This document shows, one piece after another, positions 11,601 through 24,200 of a stretch of DNA of 64,000 nt. The position numbers and the translations under genes were made by a program. The first letter of the stretch is position 1; the number at the start of each line of letters is the position of its first letter. The DNA comes from Cristatella mucedo (taxonomy: Eukaryota > Bryozoa > Phylactolaemata > Cristatellidae): NCBI GenBank assembly GCA_009760855.2, contig WPIO01000046.1:1727501-1791500 (forward strand), read 5' to 3'. A model generated the notes under the pieces. That model had not been told where the DNA came from. It made no database searches and worked only from the letters and a program-made list of their open reading frames with translations.

Positions 11601-12241
11601 ATGCAATTCTGTGACTGCAGCATTTGACGTGAGAGCTCCGGGATTCCTCCTGTGTGCGAGTAGTAAGAGAATGAAGGGTTGAGTTTTTACAAGGCAGCAT
11701 GCTCTTCTTCTATTAAGAATTAAGAGTCTGGTTAAGTGACAGTTTCGGGTCACATCTATAGCAAAGGCATGTTGCTTAATCGCTCGTGCCTGAAACATGC
11801 TTTGGCATTGATGATCAAGGCAAGTTACGTCGTAGGTGCCGCTGGCTCTGGCTGTGCTCTGTGCCTGCTTGCCTGCGAAGCTAGGTCCGATTTGCGCAGG
11901 ACTCTTTTTGCCTGTGGTTAACTGGTAGTTAACGCTAGCTGCTGTTTACAGGTTGGTTGGTGATGAAGCATATCTAGTCGATAGAACATTCGTTGCATGT
12001 TTTTTCTAATTATTCGTGGTGTTTTACTGAAAATAAAGCAAAGCTCAGTTCTAGTTGTGCAACCGACTTGACTCGGTTTCTTTCCTCCATCCATGTCCAG
12101 AATACTTTGTGCTGGGTGGGTTCGTTTTACCTGCTGATGCTGCATGCCTGTACACAAGTTAGTGTTCTCAAACCTTCCTTTCGTACCCACGGACTTTGAG
12201 CTAAAACCAGCTTAAAGCCCCTACACGTTCTCTTTTGATAG
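11601..12241. other. Capicua upstream sequence ending in a splice acceptor
   Basis: No gene is recognised. The last bases form a pyrimidine-rich tract ending in AG at 12240-12241. This suggests that the large coding exon is joined to an upstream untranslated exon. Confidence 0.5.
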
Positions 12242-12252
12242 TGAACTCTGGA

Positions 12253-15247
12253 ATGTATCCTGGTCAGGCTCAGCTGAAGACAGACAGCCGTGATGTCACC
12301 AGAGGTGTTCAGGAGTTGCCTCCTACGTGCTCCTTCCCGTCCTCCTCAGCCGTTGGAGCTGGTGGCAGCTGCGATCTTGCTGCTACAGCTGGTTCCAGCG
12401 CAGTGGCGCCAGTGCAGGAAAAGCCCATTGTGAAACCGCCGAAGAAGCGCCGGGGCCTAATCATAGATCAGAGCATTCCCTCTCCACCGAAGAGATTGCC
12501 AGTCGACCTTACCGACTGGTTGAGGCATCGCGTTCTCGCTCGCCGAGGGACCGGTGCCTACGAACCGGGAATTGTGCACTCGGTAACGAATCACGGCACT
12601 GCCGTGGCTGTTCTGTTTGATTCCGACCCCTTGCCGACCGTGTTTAGCGATATCTTCAACACTTACGACGTCATAAGCGACTGTAGTGCGCCCGCGGCTC
12701 AAGTTGACGTTGGTGTGAGGGTGTGTTTTCGAGCGAGCCCTCAAGACTGCTACGCCTTTGCAATCGGCAAGGTGGTTGAGAAGAAAGTCGGTCCGCCGAC
12801 GACTTACCTCATCTTGTCTGAAGCGCCCAGTGGCGTTACAGGCGAATCGTGGATTACTCGAGCAAACGTGAGACTGCTGTTGCCTCCTTGGCAAGAAGAG
12901 CTAGTGGGCAGTAGGACAGCGAACGGGCCTGCTCCGGTCGTCGTCGCCGCCGCAGCTCAGGCGGCAGTGGCGCCGACTTCTGGCGCTCCTGCCACTACGC
13001 TGGCTGTCATCGGTGGCCTGTGTCGGGCCACCGCGGCGGCCTCCCCTGGCAGCGACTCGGACGAAGAGCTGCGCAAGTGCGCCGCAGAACTGGCTGCCAC
13101 GTCATCGGCGGCCAGCGCCTTGTCGAACCTGTGCCGAGACAGCGGCAGCGGCACGTGCTTGTCGGAGGCGTCTTCGCGAGCCGCCGGAAGTCACAGTAGC
13201 GCTTTCATGCCTCCGGCCTCGAAGCGGCCTCGGTCGCCGGCATTCTCCTCGGCCTGCTCGTCCGTACGCAGCCGTAGCGCCCAGTCACCCGAGAGCACGA
13301 GCGGTGGCTGCGGCCGCGCCAGCGCGCAGACGCCGCCGTCACCACGCTCGGCGACGGCTTCGCGAGCATCGTCGGCCATGGCGGCGAGCTTGAAATACAA
13401 GAAAGGTGACGTCGTTGCCACCCCCAGCGGCGTGCGGAAGAAGTTCAATGGAAAGCAGTGGCGACGGCTGTGCTCCAAGGACGATTGCTCGAAAGAGTCG
13501 CAGCGGCGGGGCTTCTGCTCCAGACATCTGTCCCTGCGAGGTCGCAGTGACAGTACATCTCGGTCGGTGTCGGCTGGGGCCGATGGAGGTGGCGGTGGCG
13601 GGGGTGGCGATGGTGGCTTCAGCGATGCGTCAGATGCGAGTCCTCCCCCTTTGCTCATTGAATCGGGCAGCACAGTTACCGACTCAGCAGCAGCTTCAGC
13701 CACGCCCTCTGGTGGCGGGTTTGAGCCTCCCGCCGGTAGCTCTCGTTTGTACATGCAGCCGCACTTCGATATGGACGAAAAAGAGGCTGCGACTATGCTC
13801 GTCTCGCTAGGAAACGCAAGGCCTGCTGCTGCCTCGGTGCCCCTACTCGATCACGGTGTGGTTGCTGTGGCAGTAGCAGCCGCTGCTGGTGCTGCCACAG
13901 CCTTGGCTGCACCGGTAACTTATAGTGCTCGTATTCGTGGCAGCAGCAGTAATCCGCCCTCACCGTCTTGTTCCTCTTCTCACTCGGCCTCACCGTCCAA
14001 AGTTTTTCCAGGCATGTTCGTTCCCATATCGCCACATCGAGGCATGATGGCGGCCCCTGCAGCCTCGCCCGGCAGGCAGGGGACTATGCCACTGGCGCCG
14101 GTGCCAGGTGCAGCAGCCAAGGCATTGCCGGCTGCCACGCTGGCAGCTAGCAATGGCGTGGTGAACATCCAGGCGCCGGTGGGAGCAACGAACCACGCTC
14201 CTGCACCTGCACTGCGGTCAGCCACTTCGACTCAGCTGGCATTCCAGCCTGCACTAGTGCACAGCAGCAGCACACAGCCGGGCTCCGGGAGCGGGGGCGG
14301 TGGCACGCTAGCCGCGGAGCCAGCCAAACCGGCCACTGATTTCCAGCACGGACCCGGCAGCTTTCGCTGTCTCGATGCAGCTAGCTCCGCTGCCGATGGA
14401 CAGATGCCTTCTTCCAGGGGAGCTTTCGTGGGCAAGCAGCCGACGATTGCCGGCGGCTGGTTGCCAGCCGGCGCAGCATCGCTGCTTGGCCCACACCAGC
14501 AGCAAAGCCAGCAGCAGCTGCCTCTGGCGCAGCAGCCTGACCGTGGCAGCAGTGCTTACCAATATGTCGTTGGCGGCAATCATCGTCACGCTCAGGCCAT
14601 CGACTTGCTGCCGTTGATCGGCACCGGCTACAGAGACCAGCAGGTGCTTGACGTGTATCGCGCAATGTCTGCTCCCGGCTCTGTGCCAATGGCCGCCACT
14701 GCAGGAGGAGCAGCGGCAGCAGCAGCGACCGAGCAGCGCTCAACGTCGCGTGTCGGTACGTCGAGTTGGTGCGCAACTGCTGCTGCTGCTCGTGCATTGG
14801 TGCCATCGCTTGCACCGGCTCACTTGGCTGCCGAGTGCTGTCCGAACCGTGCCACTGTTGCCGTGCCACTTGCGTCCACAGGAGAGCTCGACAACGAAGA
14901 CGACAGTCGCACCGAAAACGAGGCCGTGCCCGTGTTCCCGTGGCACGCACTTGTTCCATTCTTGAGTGGAGCGCCAACGGTTGTCAGGAGAATGGAGGAT
15001 GCTGACATCGCGGTAATGGCCGGGCTGCCCAGCTCCGGCAGTGCCGCGTCTCGACTTTCACCCGGCTCACCATCTGGGGCCCCCTTGCCGGCGGTGACCG
15101 CCCATCTTCCCGCCGCCGGTGCGGCACTGATTTGCACATCTCCGCGGCCGCCGCTGCAGCCTGGAGCTGCAGCGGCGTCGGCTGCGGAGAAGCAGCAACC
15201 GACACCGGCGCGAGCAGGAGCTTCCCAGCAGGCACCGCATGCAGCAG
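12253..15247 (+). CDS. CIC: CIC coding exon 1 (giant N-terminal exon)
   Basis: Residues 1-998, ending in phase 1 before GTGAGT. It encodes the nuclear-localisation-like KPPKKRRG, the DUF4819 domain with [13 protein letters not shown], and the [20 protein letters not shown] block with three Cys and one His. It also encodes the FDMDEKEAA motif and [11 protein letters not shown], with Ala/Gly/Ser-rich linkers between. It is GC-rich, which produces several long antisense shadow frames. Vertebrate CIC-L likewise carries its extra N-terminus on one very large exon, although there the FPWH motif lies in the part shared with the short isoform. Confidence 0.93.
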
Positions 15248-18200
15248 GTGAGTCTGGCCTCCGCCACATCCGGCAGTGGTGCACGATTGCTGCAGTGCAC
15301 CGGTACTGGCTACACGTTTTGCCAGTGTTGTGCAAGCATTCAGCGGTCGTGCGTTCCCGGCAGTGCTGGCTGGTCTGGCTTCTGCTATGGTAGATCTGGC
15401 TGCTGTCACCACGCTCCCGCTACTCTGTCCTCTGCACTATGCTCAGTTCACTGCTGCTCTTTGTTGGCGGTTTCTCATGAGTTAAAAGTCGGAATGTAGC
15501 CGGGCTTGAAATTTTAGTCGCTCTACTTTCGAAAACTTCTCGCTTGCCTGCCAACGTCCGATCACCGCTGGCTTTCGTCCGATGTCGCCCTACTGTTGCG
15601 ATTCGTCGTCATTAGCCTCCACCTAACCTCGGTGGCTTTCCGTGGCATCGTTCGAGCCACTGGGATATCGTCCGCTGCAGCGAAAGTGAGCTTTAGCCAG
15701 CCCGAGGGCAGCGACGAGGACGACATTGACGAGCCGGATGACGACGACGTCTTCTCCCCGAGCGAGCCGCTGGAACGGCAGCCCGTCGCCAGTGCAAAGA
15801 ACCGCTCCATGTCGCTTGGAGCCGGTGCCAGGGATGATGCAAAAGCTAGTCATAAAAAGGTGGGCAGGCGCTCGTGGGCAGTAGATTGGGCACGGGCTTG
15901 TGGCCGGATGGGCGGCTTCGAAGGCTATCCGAAACCATGGCAACAATACTCACGTGGTGACATGTGGCTCATTTGGTCGTCTGCTCCAGGGAAAGCTGCG
16001 GGATCACATACGCCGTCCGATGAATGCTTTCATGATATTCAGCAAGCGCCATCGGGCGCTGGTGCACCAGCGGCATCCAAACCAGGACAATCGTACCGTC
16101 AGCAAGATTCTGGGCGAATGGTGGTACGCCCTCGGTCTGAATGAGAAGCAGAAGTACCACGACCTGGCGTCGCAGGTGAGCTCCTGCTGCTCTGCGGGAT
16201 GGCAGCGGAGCAGCAGCAGCAGCAGCAGCAGTAGTAGCAGTGACGTTTGGCACCTGGTGAGGGCTGGTGGTTGGTTGGCAGTGGTTCCCCCTCGAACCTA
16301 CACAGCTGCTGTCGCTATGTCTTTTGGCATAGTCACGCACGCCTCTGCATTACCGCTGTTCTACCGCATTACCGCTGTTTTACTGCATTAACAATCCATT
16401 ACCGCTGTACACGAACCCCAAACGCTATTTTTGCTTGTGGTCTCTGGGTATGCTCGTGAAGCCGAAGCATTTTGACGAGCGCCACCGGCTGTGGTATGCG
16501 CCCTGTGTACCGAGCAGACGCCAGCTCTGTGGCAGCAGTCATTTGGCCAAGCTGTATGGTCCGCTGTCTTAACAATGCCACGGCAAAGGCGGCGTGGTGC
16601 GAGTGCCTGCATGCAAACAGGACGAATGTATGCCGTGCTGACTGGAGGGGCGGTGCACGTGCGGAGTGATTGCATTGCTCATTGAGTTAGATGTGCCATT
16701 GCTGCTGCAGGCCAAGCAGTCGGAATGTGCTGCACCATTTGCCCCGTGCTTCATAACTGCAGTGTGTACCACATAGCTGTTATGCCACTCGGCACCTGTT
16801 CATATTCTTGGTTGCCGTGCAGTGTGTTGGTTATTTGTTGCCGGTGTGTGTTCATTGCAACCTAGAGGTGCTGAAAAGGAAGATGAGATGGAGATGTAAG
16901 GAGCGATTGATGGATGGATGGATGGAGGGATGGACAGACAGGTGGGTGGGTGGGTAAAGGGAGGGGGAAGGTGAGAAGGAGAGAGAAGGAGGGCTTGAGG
17001 GAAAAGAGACAAACAGAGACAGACAGAGAAGGAGGAAGGAAGGGGGCTTGAGGGAAAGGGAGAGTAGGGAGGGAGAGAAAGAGAGGAAGGAAGGAGGGCT
17101 TGAAGAAAAAGAGAAGAGAGTTTGTAGGATTAGAAAAGAAGAAAGATACGCCTTGCTGTCTTTGGTCACACGTGTGCAATCACAGCAGTGGCCATGCATG
17201 GGGGATGGCAGCTTGCTGCAGCACGGCGGCTTGCACGAGCTAGCTCCAACTCGAGCCTTTCTTATTTGTCAAGGTCAAGGAAGCTCACTTCAAAGCACAT
17301 CCGGACTGGAAGTGGTGCTCCAAAGACCGGCGAAAATCCAGCAGCAGCTTGCTCAAGCCCGACTCTTCAGACGAGATAAACGACCTCGAAGGTATTGTCC
17401 ACTTCTTTTGTCACCGAGCCTCACCATCTTACCGTCACTGTGCTGAGCTTTGCACGTGTATGTCAAGTGCAGGTGCATCAAGCTCACAGAGACTCGAGCT
17501 TACTTGGCCACGCATGCAGCACGGCTGCCATGCCAGTGCAGGTGCTGGCATGGCAGCCGGCATGGCATGGCAGCCAATCTTCTAGCCACAGGTGTGCCGC
17601 GAAAGGGGGCTGGATGGGGTTACTGGAGGAGCCACCTTGGACCTACTCTGAAGGGGCGGGCAGGTGGCCCACTGCCACCCCTTGCCACTACTCTGGGGCC
17701 AGGCAAAGTCGAAATCTCTTCGTTTGAAAAATTTGACAAATTCCCGGAAATGCCCATAGTGTTGGCTGCTCATTTTCCTGTTGAACTGGTCTCGTGATTT
17801 TCCTTGGTGGGGGAGGGGGGCTCTCTTTATGATCCTGTGTTCCTGGCGGTGGGAGGAGTTAATGCAGTAACATGTGACTGAGTATGCAGACAGTATGTGG
17901 TTTGTGGTTGATACCAGTCTGTGGTATCAACAACATGTGCACTTAAGTCTTGGTTGGCAACTTGCTCATAACACTGCAGGCTAGATAAATGTGTGTGGCT
18001 TAGGTGCTTAGGTGATTGTGCAATTAAACAACTTCTCTGGCTCAGGGGGGGGGGGCACAACGTTGTCAGCAAATCTGCCCTGCTGGTTAGTTCTTTGTCT
18101 GTGAACGATGAAGCCTTTAGTGCATGCAATTGCAACTTGCCGAAGTGCATCCCATTAGGAATCAGTTGGTGAAACTTGATTTATGTGCTGCCTTGATGAG

Positions 18201-21200
18201 TGATTCAGTGGTAGCAGCAGCTCTAATGGCCTAGGAGTGAGATGTGAGGCATACATTAATGAGAGATATGAGCCGATGATTGACTGCAATTCAAAGCTTA
18301 CCTTAACGAGTGGAGATAGAAAGCTCTTGGCTTACCCTTTATGCAGAGTAAGATGTCGCCCATTAGCTTTTCCTATTTTTGCCACGGTGATGCTGCTTGG
18401 TTAATACTATGTCACGGAGTCATTCCGTTTTTGAGCCTAGATTTTTGTTTCATGCCTACCATTAATAATAATGATTTTGCTGGTGCATTGGTCCAGACCA
18501 AATGGCCTCGGACGTTTTTATCGTCGTGTGAGCTCCACTGTGTCTACCTGGAAGCTGAGCAGCTCGCCTTTGATCGTTTTACGAGGCTACTCTTTACGTG
18601 TGATGGGTAGACCGACGCGATGATCGGTGCCTTATTTGCTTGCTGTAGACGTCACGAGAGATATTGCTGCTCTCACTACTTGACTCTCATCTTTGTACGT
18701 TACAAAATCGCTGCTGCAGTTTTTCGTATGGCTTTCATGTTATGAAGAGGGCACGCGAGTGCTTTGTGGCTCGTCTGTTTCGACATTTCTGCATGCCGCA
18801 TTTGCATGAGTGCACCTAGATGCTACTTTTCAAAAATAAGAGTACAACTAAAGAGTGGCTGGTTCAGCAGCCTCATTAACATAGCTGCCAACAAGCCCTA
18901 TTGGCTATTAGCCTACTTGCTGTGGGCGAAAAGACAGAATTGCCAGATGCATGACGGGAGCCGAAGGTCTAGGTCGTGAAGTGTGTGCACCACCTCACCA
19001 CTAGGCTAAGATCCAGCAGCTTTATGCATGTTGTGCGTGACCTCTGCATTGACACGTCCGACTGTTCAGATATATGGAAACCCTGGTATCCAATACCGGT
19101 TCCCACCTGTAAATCCGGCTTTCGGTTTGATGGCATTTGCATTTTTCTTCTTTCCTCATCAAGTGCTTGTTATATTGTGGCTGCAGCTCTGCAGAGTTGT
19201 TTATTCTCGTGACTATTTTTTGTTGTTGAATTACAGCTCTTTTTTGTGACTTGCTAGACAGGTTTTTGGTATGTTTACCCGTTGTGCAGATGAGCAGCAA
19301 AAAAAGCGCCGATCACAGAGTCTTTCTGCTGTGGACGTGGGAACGTGCAATGATGTGGCCGATACAGAGGAAGTTCCTCCTGTTCAAGAAGCTCAGGTTT
19401 GCTTTTCTCTTTTTTGCACGCTCTCCGCTTCGTGCCAATGAGAGAGCTGTTGGGGTTTACTTGCACGTGTCATTTCGGCAGTTTGATGTATGTGTGCGAC
19501 TTATGTGATGCATGCACAAATTGTGCATGTTATCACTGATCACTTGACAGGCTACCTATCTTTCCAGATGAATGTGATGTGCCTTGAAAGAGATTACATA
19601 CTCTTAGCATGCTTTATACTAGCTTTATTATCAGTAGTATCAGCATGGTGGCTGTGTTTCAGTGCTTTATGTAATGGCTTGTTTTTGAAGAGCCTGTGAG
19701 GAGGCGCTTACTGGTTCAATGCTCGGTCTCGAAATTTGCTGCGACCTCAAGCATCAAGCCGCCGAGGTATTGATTCATTGCAGGGCTTGGTGCGGCCACG
19801 TTCGTTGTCTGATAGTTTTGACAAGCTGGACGTAGCTTCTGCATCTGCGACAACATCAGGTTCAGGTTTGTAAGCAAATGGCTTATATGTTTATATGTTT
19901 ATTATGCTTATATGTTTCAGCTGTCATTATTCAGTACTGGTATTCAGTACATTATTCAGTCTAGTGTTATAAGCTAATATATGTCAACTGCACACTACTT
20001 ACAATGATGCATCTTGGAAGCCTCAGAGACCAATTGGCATTGTGTGGTGCATTTCCCTATTTTCGGTAGGAGCCATCTTCTGCAACTTGTGGGCCGGCGT
20101 TCGATGTGAAGCTACTAGCCTTCTTTTAACGAATGGCTAGGTAATAGTTGCAGGTTACGGTTGCTGTTCTTTCCTCAAGCCTTTTTTGTCCATTCTGAGC
20201 AACGGTCATGTTTTCTTGATGCAAGGATGTTAAATCTTCATTTGTGGAGTTTGAACACGATCTAGCAGTGGACATTTCAACATGTTTCAGCATGCTAGAG
20301 AGTTTTGTGCATCTGAGCAGGGGGGCCTGTCTCGTGCTCAGCTCGCACCAACGATAAGAAAAGTAAATACTTTCTTGGCCGAACTGTCAGCTCTACTGGG
20401 AAAGTGGCAGACACTCCACAGGTGTGTAGTAGCACTAGACTAAAATAAAAAATTTTCAGAAGTTTTTACCCTCGACCTTCGAAATCATTGGTGAGATCGA
20501 GTCCTGCAGATATGCAAGTCTGTATTGTTTACCGAGTTCCCTGTGCAATGCATGCACCTTCTTCTCTTGTGGTAGCAGCCTGCCTTCATTTGCTGCAAAG
20601 ACACACTGCTGAGCTCGTGGCACTGGCGCAGCTGCGTTTTCTGTTGCGCATTTTCCTGACCGGATCCAGTTTTTATGTCACCGGTTTTGCCTTCGCCACA
20701 CTGCAACTTCAGCCGAGCAGTAGAAAGCCTATCTTGCCATTGCTTTTGTGACTTGAACAGTAAGACGTGACATATTCAGTGCTGGTGCCTGGTTGAACCA
20801 GTGGTTCAATCATGTTTTCCTATGGGGATACCAGTGGTTGAATCAAGCAGCTGTTCACATTCTGCCAGATCCAAGCTTCCCGCCATTATACTAGATGTCT
20901 CCTTGAATATGCCCACTAGTAGATGTGATCGTTAAGGAGTGCTTGCTTTGCCAAGGTTTAACATGCAAAAATATGATCTGAGGGTTAGTGTTAATCCCCC
21001 ATGCTTGCCTTCGTGAAAGATAGCTGATAGGTCCTGGCATGTGGCCAGAATGGAGAGGCTCCCCCCCCCCCCCCCCGTGCTTTGGCTGGCTAGATTAGTC
21101 GTCGAACCTGTTCAGCAGTGAATGACCGGTGAGCTCTTGTCATAAAAACGTAGAGCTCGTGTCATAAAAAGCCAGATGAGGCGAGAAAAGAAGCTGGCAG

Positions 21201-24200
21201 GAATTGATAGTTGATGTACAGCTGTCCACAATGCTCTTGCAAGCTATGCTACCAATGCCTGATTGTCAGGTTCTACGGTAGCTGCCATTTTCTATTCTGC
21301 CTCTGTTGGCTGTGTTGTCTCGCCTAATTTGTAGCTGCACAGTCTATCCGCAGAGTTCATACTCAGGCACTCACGTGTGGCTATTAGCGTTGGCCAGCTG
21401 GAAATGTTGGCAAGGGACCGTGAGCGTGTGTACGTCTGCGCTTGTCTGATGCCTCGTTGTGTCTGCCAGCCTGTGCTCGAGCGTGTGCGTTAGTTGCCAA
21501 GCTAGGCAGAACCGGCAGCCAGTTCATGGGTAAAAGTCCTCGGGTCGTGTGCATTCATGATGCAGTGCACCAAAGACGTGTTGCTTGCGCTATGTGGGCA
21601 ACCGAAGTTCACTCAAGAAATTGTGGTCCGAAAAAATGTCGAGCTGCTGGGATACCTCTGCGCTCGTGTTGACATTGGAGTCGAGGATGGTGCCTGCAGG
21701 CTTATACTGCCTGCCAGATGCACCATTCTGCTGACTGCTTCATTGTCGTATCGCTTGCCCAGCTTGCCGCCTTCTCCTGACCTAGGGCTAAGGTGCTAGC
21801 TTTCCATTACCCAGTTTGTGACTTTAAGCCCTGCTGCAGGCAATCTTTATTGCCCTCCAAGCAGGTGAAAGCCAATAGTGCTCTCGCGTGCTAGCTGTCT
21901 TTCGATATAACAATAGCCATACTGTTGAAACCTCTGAAACATCCTTCGACATTCCAGGTAACTGTTGTCTGGGTTTAGGATGCAAAGCAATGTAATCTAG
22001 GTAAATCAGTTGTGTGATAACTATGCATGTTGCCAATATGCTAAATCCCTTACGAAGATGCAGGACACTTGCAAATACTTTGCTAAACCTATTCAATAAT
22101 TTGTTTTAATTTACCGTCGGCTGACAGTTAAGTACTAATATCAAATTCAAAGACGATGAGATCACGTTTAGCCAAACTTACTGGCTGTTTAACCAAACTT
22201 TTTCGGCTATACTTTTAAAGCCAAACTCAATGCACACTGAAATGATCCCGTAGGACATGAGAAATAACCTGGATATGAAATGTATAAGGCAAGATGGCAA
22301 AGTGTTGAGAAGGTGCATTGCAAGTCGTGAAGGGAGGATCATGTAAGGCATAGCTCGTCGTGCAAAGGTCGAGAGTCACCTCAATTTTTTTTTATTTTAA
22401 ATGCGATCGCCTACTCGTAGTTTTCCTGCGATCTGTCGACTATTAGCAAAGCTGTGACATACACAAGATACTTGAAAGGTTAAGTATAGCGATTGATATA
22501 ACTGGTGAGGGAGGTTCTGGCAGATTTGAATCGTAATTGTCCAACCATGTCCAGTATATGTCATGTGGTGGTCAAGTTTCATCCAGCAGACCAGTCAGCT
22601 GTGCAGTTCCACAGGGGTCTGTTCTCTGCCCTATAATCAGATCTTCTCGTAAAAGTGATATCGGCCTCTGTTATTGACTGTCACTTCTGTACCGACGATA
22701 TGCAACTGTACTTGTCATTTAAACCATGGGGATCAGCTTCAGCAACTGATACACTGAATGCCAGCATTGCAGATATTCGATCCTGTATGTCGGCCAGTTT
22801 TCTTATACTAAACGACAAGACAATGTAACTCTTACTCACAGGACTCCCTGAACGTAGGGCCGGACTAAAAGACTTTACTCTTCTAGTTAGTGATGCTGAA
22901 GTGGAACCGTCATGAGATAATAATTTAGGTGTCCTCTTTGTCCACTGCTTGGCATTTAAAAGTATCATTCAGAAGAACACTTTCAAGCTAGTCGTCATGT
23001 TCGTACGATCGCTGCCCAGAAGTATGGACTACCTACAGAAGTGGCTCGTTAAATATCTTGCTCCCTGATTCACTCTAGGCTGGACTGCTGTATTTCAGTT
23101 TCGGTCAGGCTACCAAAAAACAGCCATTGAGCCTCTACTGCTAGGGATGAATATGGCTGCTAGGTTGGTCAGAAAATCCAAGAGATTCAACCACGAGTCT
23201 CCTTTGCTGAAGGAACTACACTGGCTCTCGGGTTGATCAACGGGTGTGTTCTGACCACCAAGATCCTCCGTGGCTTTGCTCCTTCATACCTAACTGAACT
23301 GCTGCACAATTTTTAGCCTCGTGCACGCATGGTCTCTATGGCCAATAAATTAGCCGTTCTATTCTATCGTTTAACAAAAAAAAAAAAAACATTGGTGACA
23401 GAGCCTTTCGTTCTGCCGATCCTAAACTGTGGACCTCACTTAAAAAATCATACTCAACGACATCTCATCTGCTGAAAGCTCCGGCGAATTGTTTCCAGCC
23501 GGTCCTATGCTGCTACTCGCATGCCTTTCACTTCCTCACTGCCGTCCAGTAAATAATGCAGAGGTTAGACTCAGCCTAAGCTTGAGATCCGCTATCCTCT
23601 AGGCCCGACAACACCTTTTTTTAGTCCGTTCAGGCCCAATCTTGGCTAGGGAGGCAGAAACTAGAATGGGAGTGGCAGCAGTTGAAGTATACCCGCAGGA
23701 TAACCTTGCCACTCAACGACCATCCCCTGTCTATTACCAGAGCTTGCTCTAGCGTTTCATAAACACAGCGAGCCTACACGAACCGAAATTAATAACGATA
23801 TAATATAAAATCCGACAGCACCTTCAGTTGCTTTGATTCACACTGAAGCTACCTTCATGAACTGATGCTCAAGAAACGAGCAATGCTCAGGATTGCCACC
23901 GGCATTTTTTCAATGAAAATGGCCGATTTCATAATAGTGAGCAATCCGGATACAACTGAGAGGCGTGGCTAGCTTAGCTCCCTTCGATGAAGCAGTTATG
24001 GCAAGTTAAATAAAAGCTAAAAATAGCAGGTTCTCGTTATGCTGTATAACTTCTGATCGACCTCCGAATAAGCCAAAGCTTAGCTCAACATAGTTAAATA
24101 CAAGGAAGTAATGGGAAGTAAATAAATCAGTTATGCCTAACATAAACGTTTCCTCATGCCTGAACACCTTCCGGTGTAAGCTGCTGGTAGGATTCAGTCT

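Larger units (their letters stand above)
17392..19289 (+). other. CIC intron 4
   Basis: No exon recognised. It contains a GC-rich hairpin (17522-17559), a poly-G run (about 18045-18055) and a SINE-2 copy. Confidence 0.6.

Noticed and set aside
13191-13754. 187-codon open frame on the minus strand, plus other long minus frames in 12.4-15.4 kb
   Set aside because: Shadows of the GC-rich, low-complexity capicua exon; the plus frame has clear family motifs.
21442-21799. Open frames that might be an extra capicua exon
   Set aside because: No acceptor/donor pair in phase 0 and no resemblance to the equivalent region of CIC.
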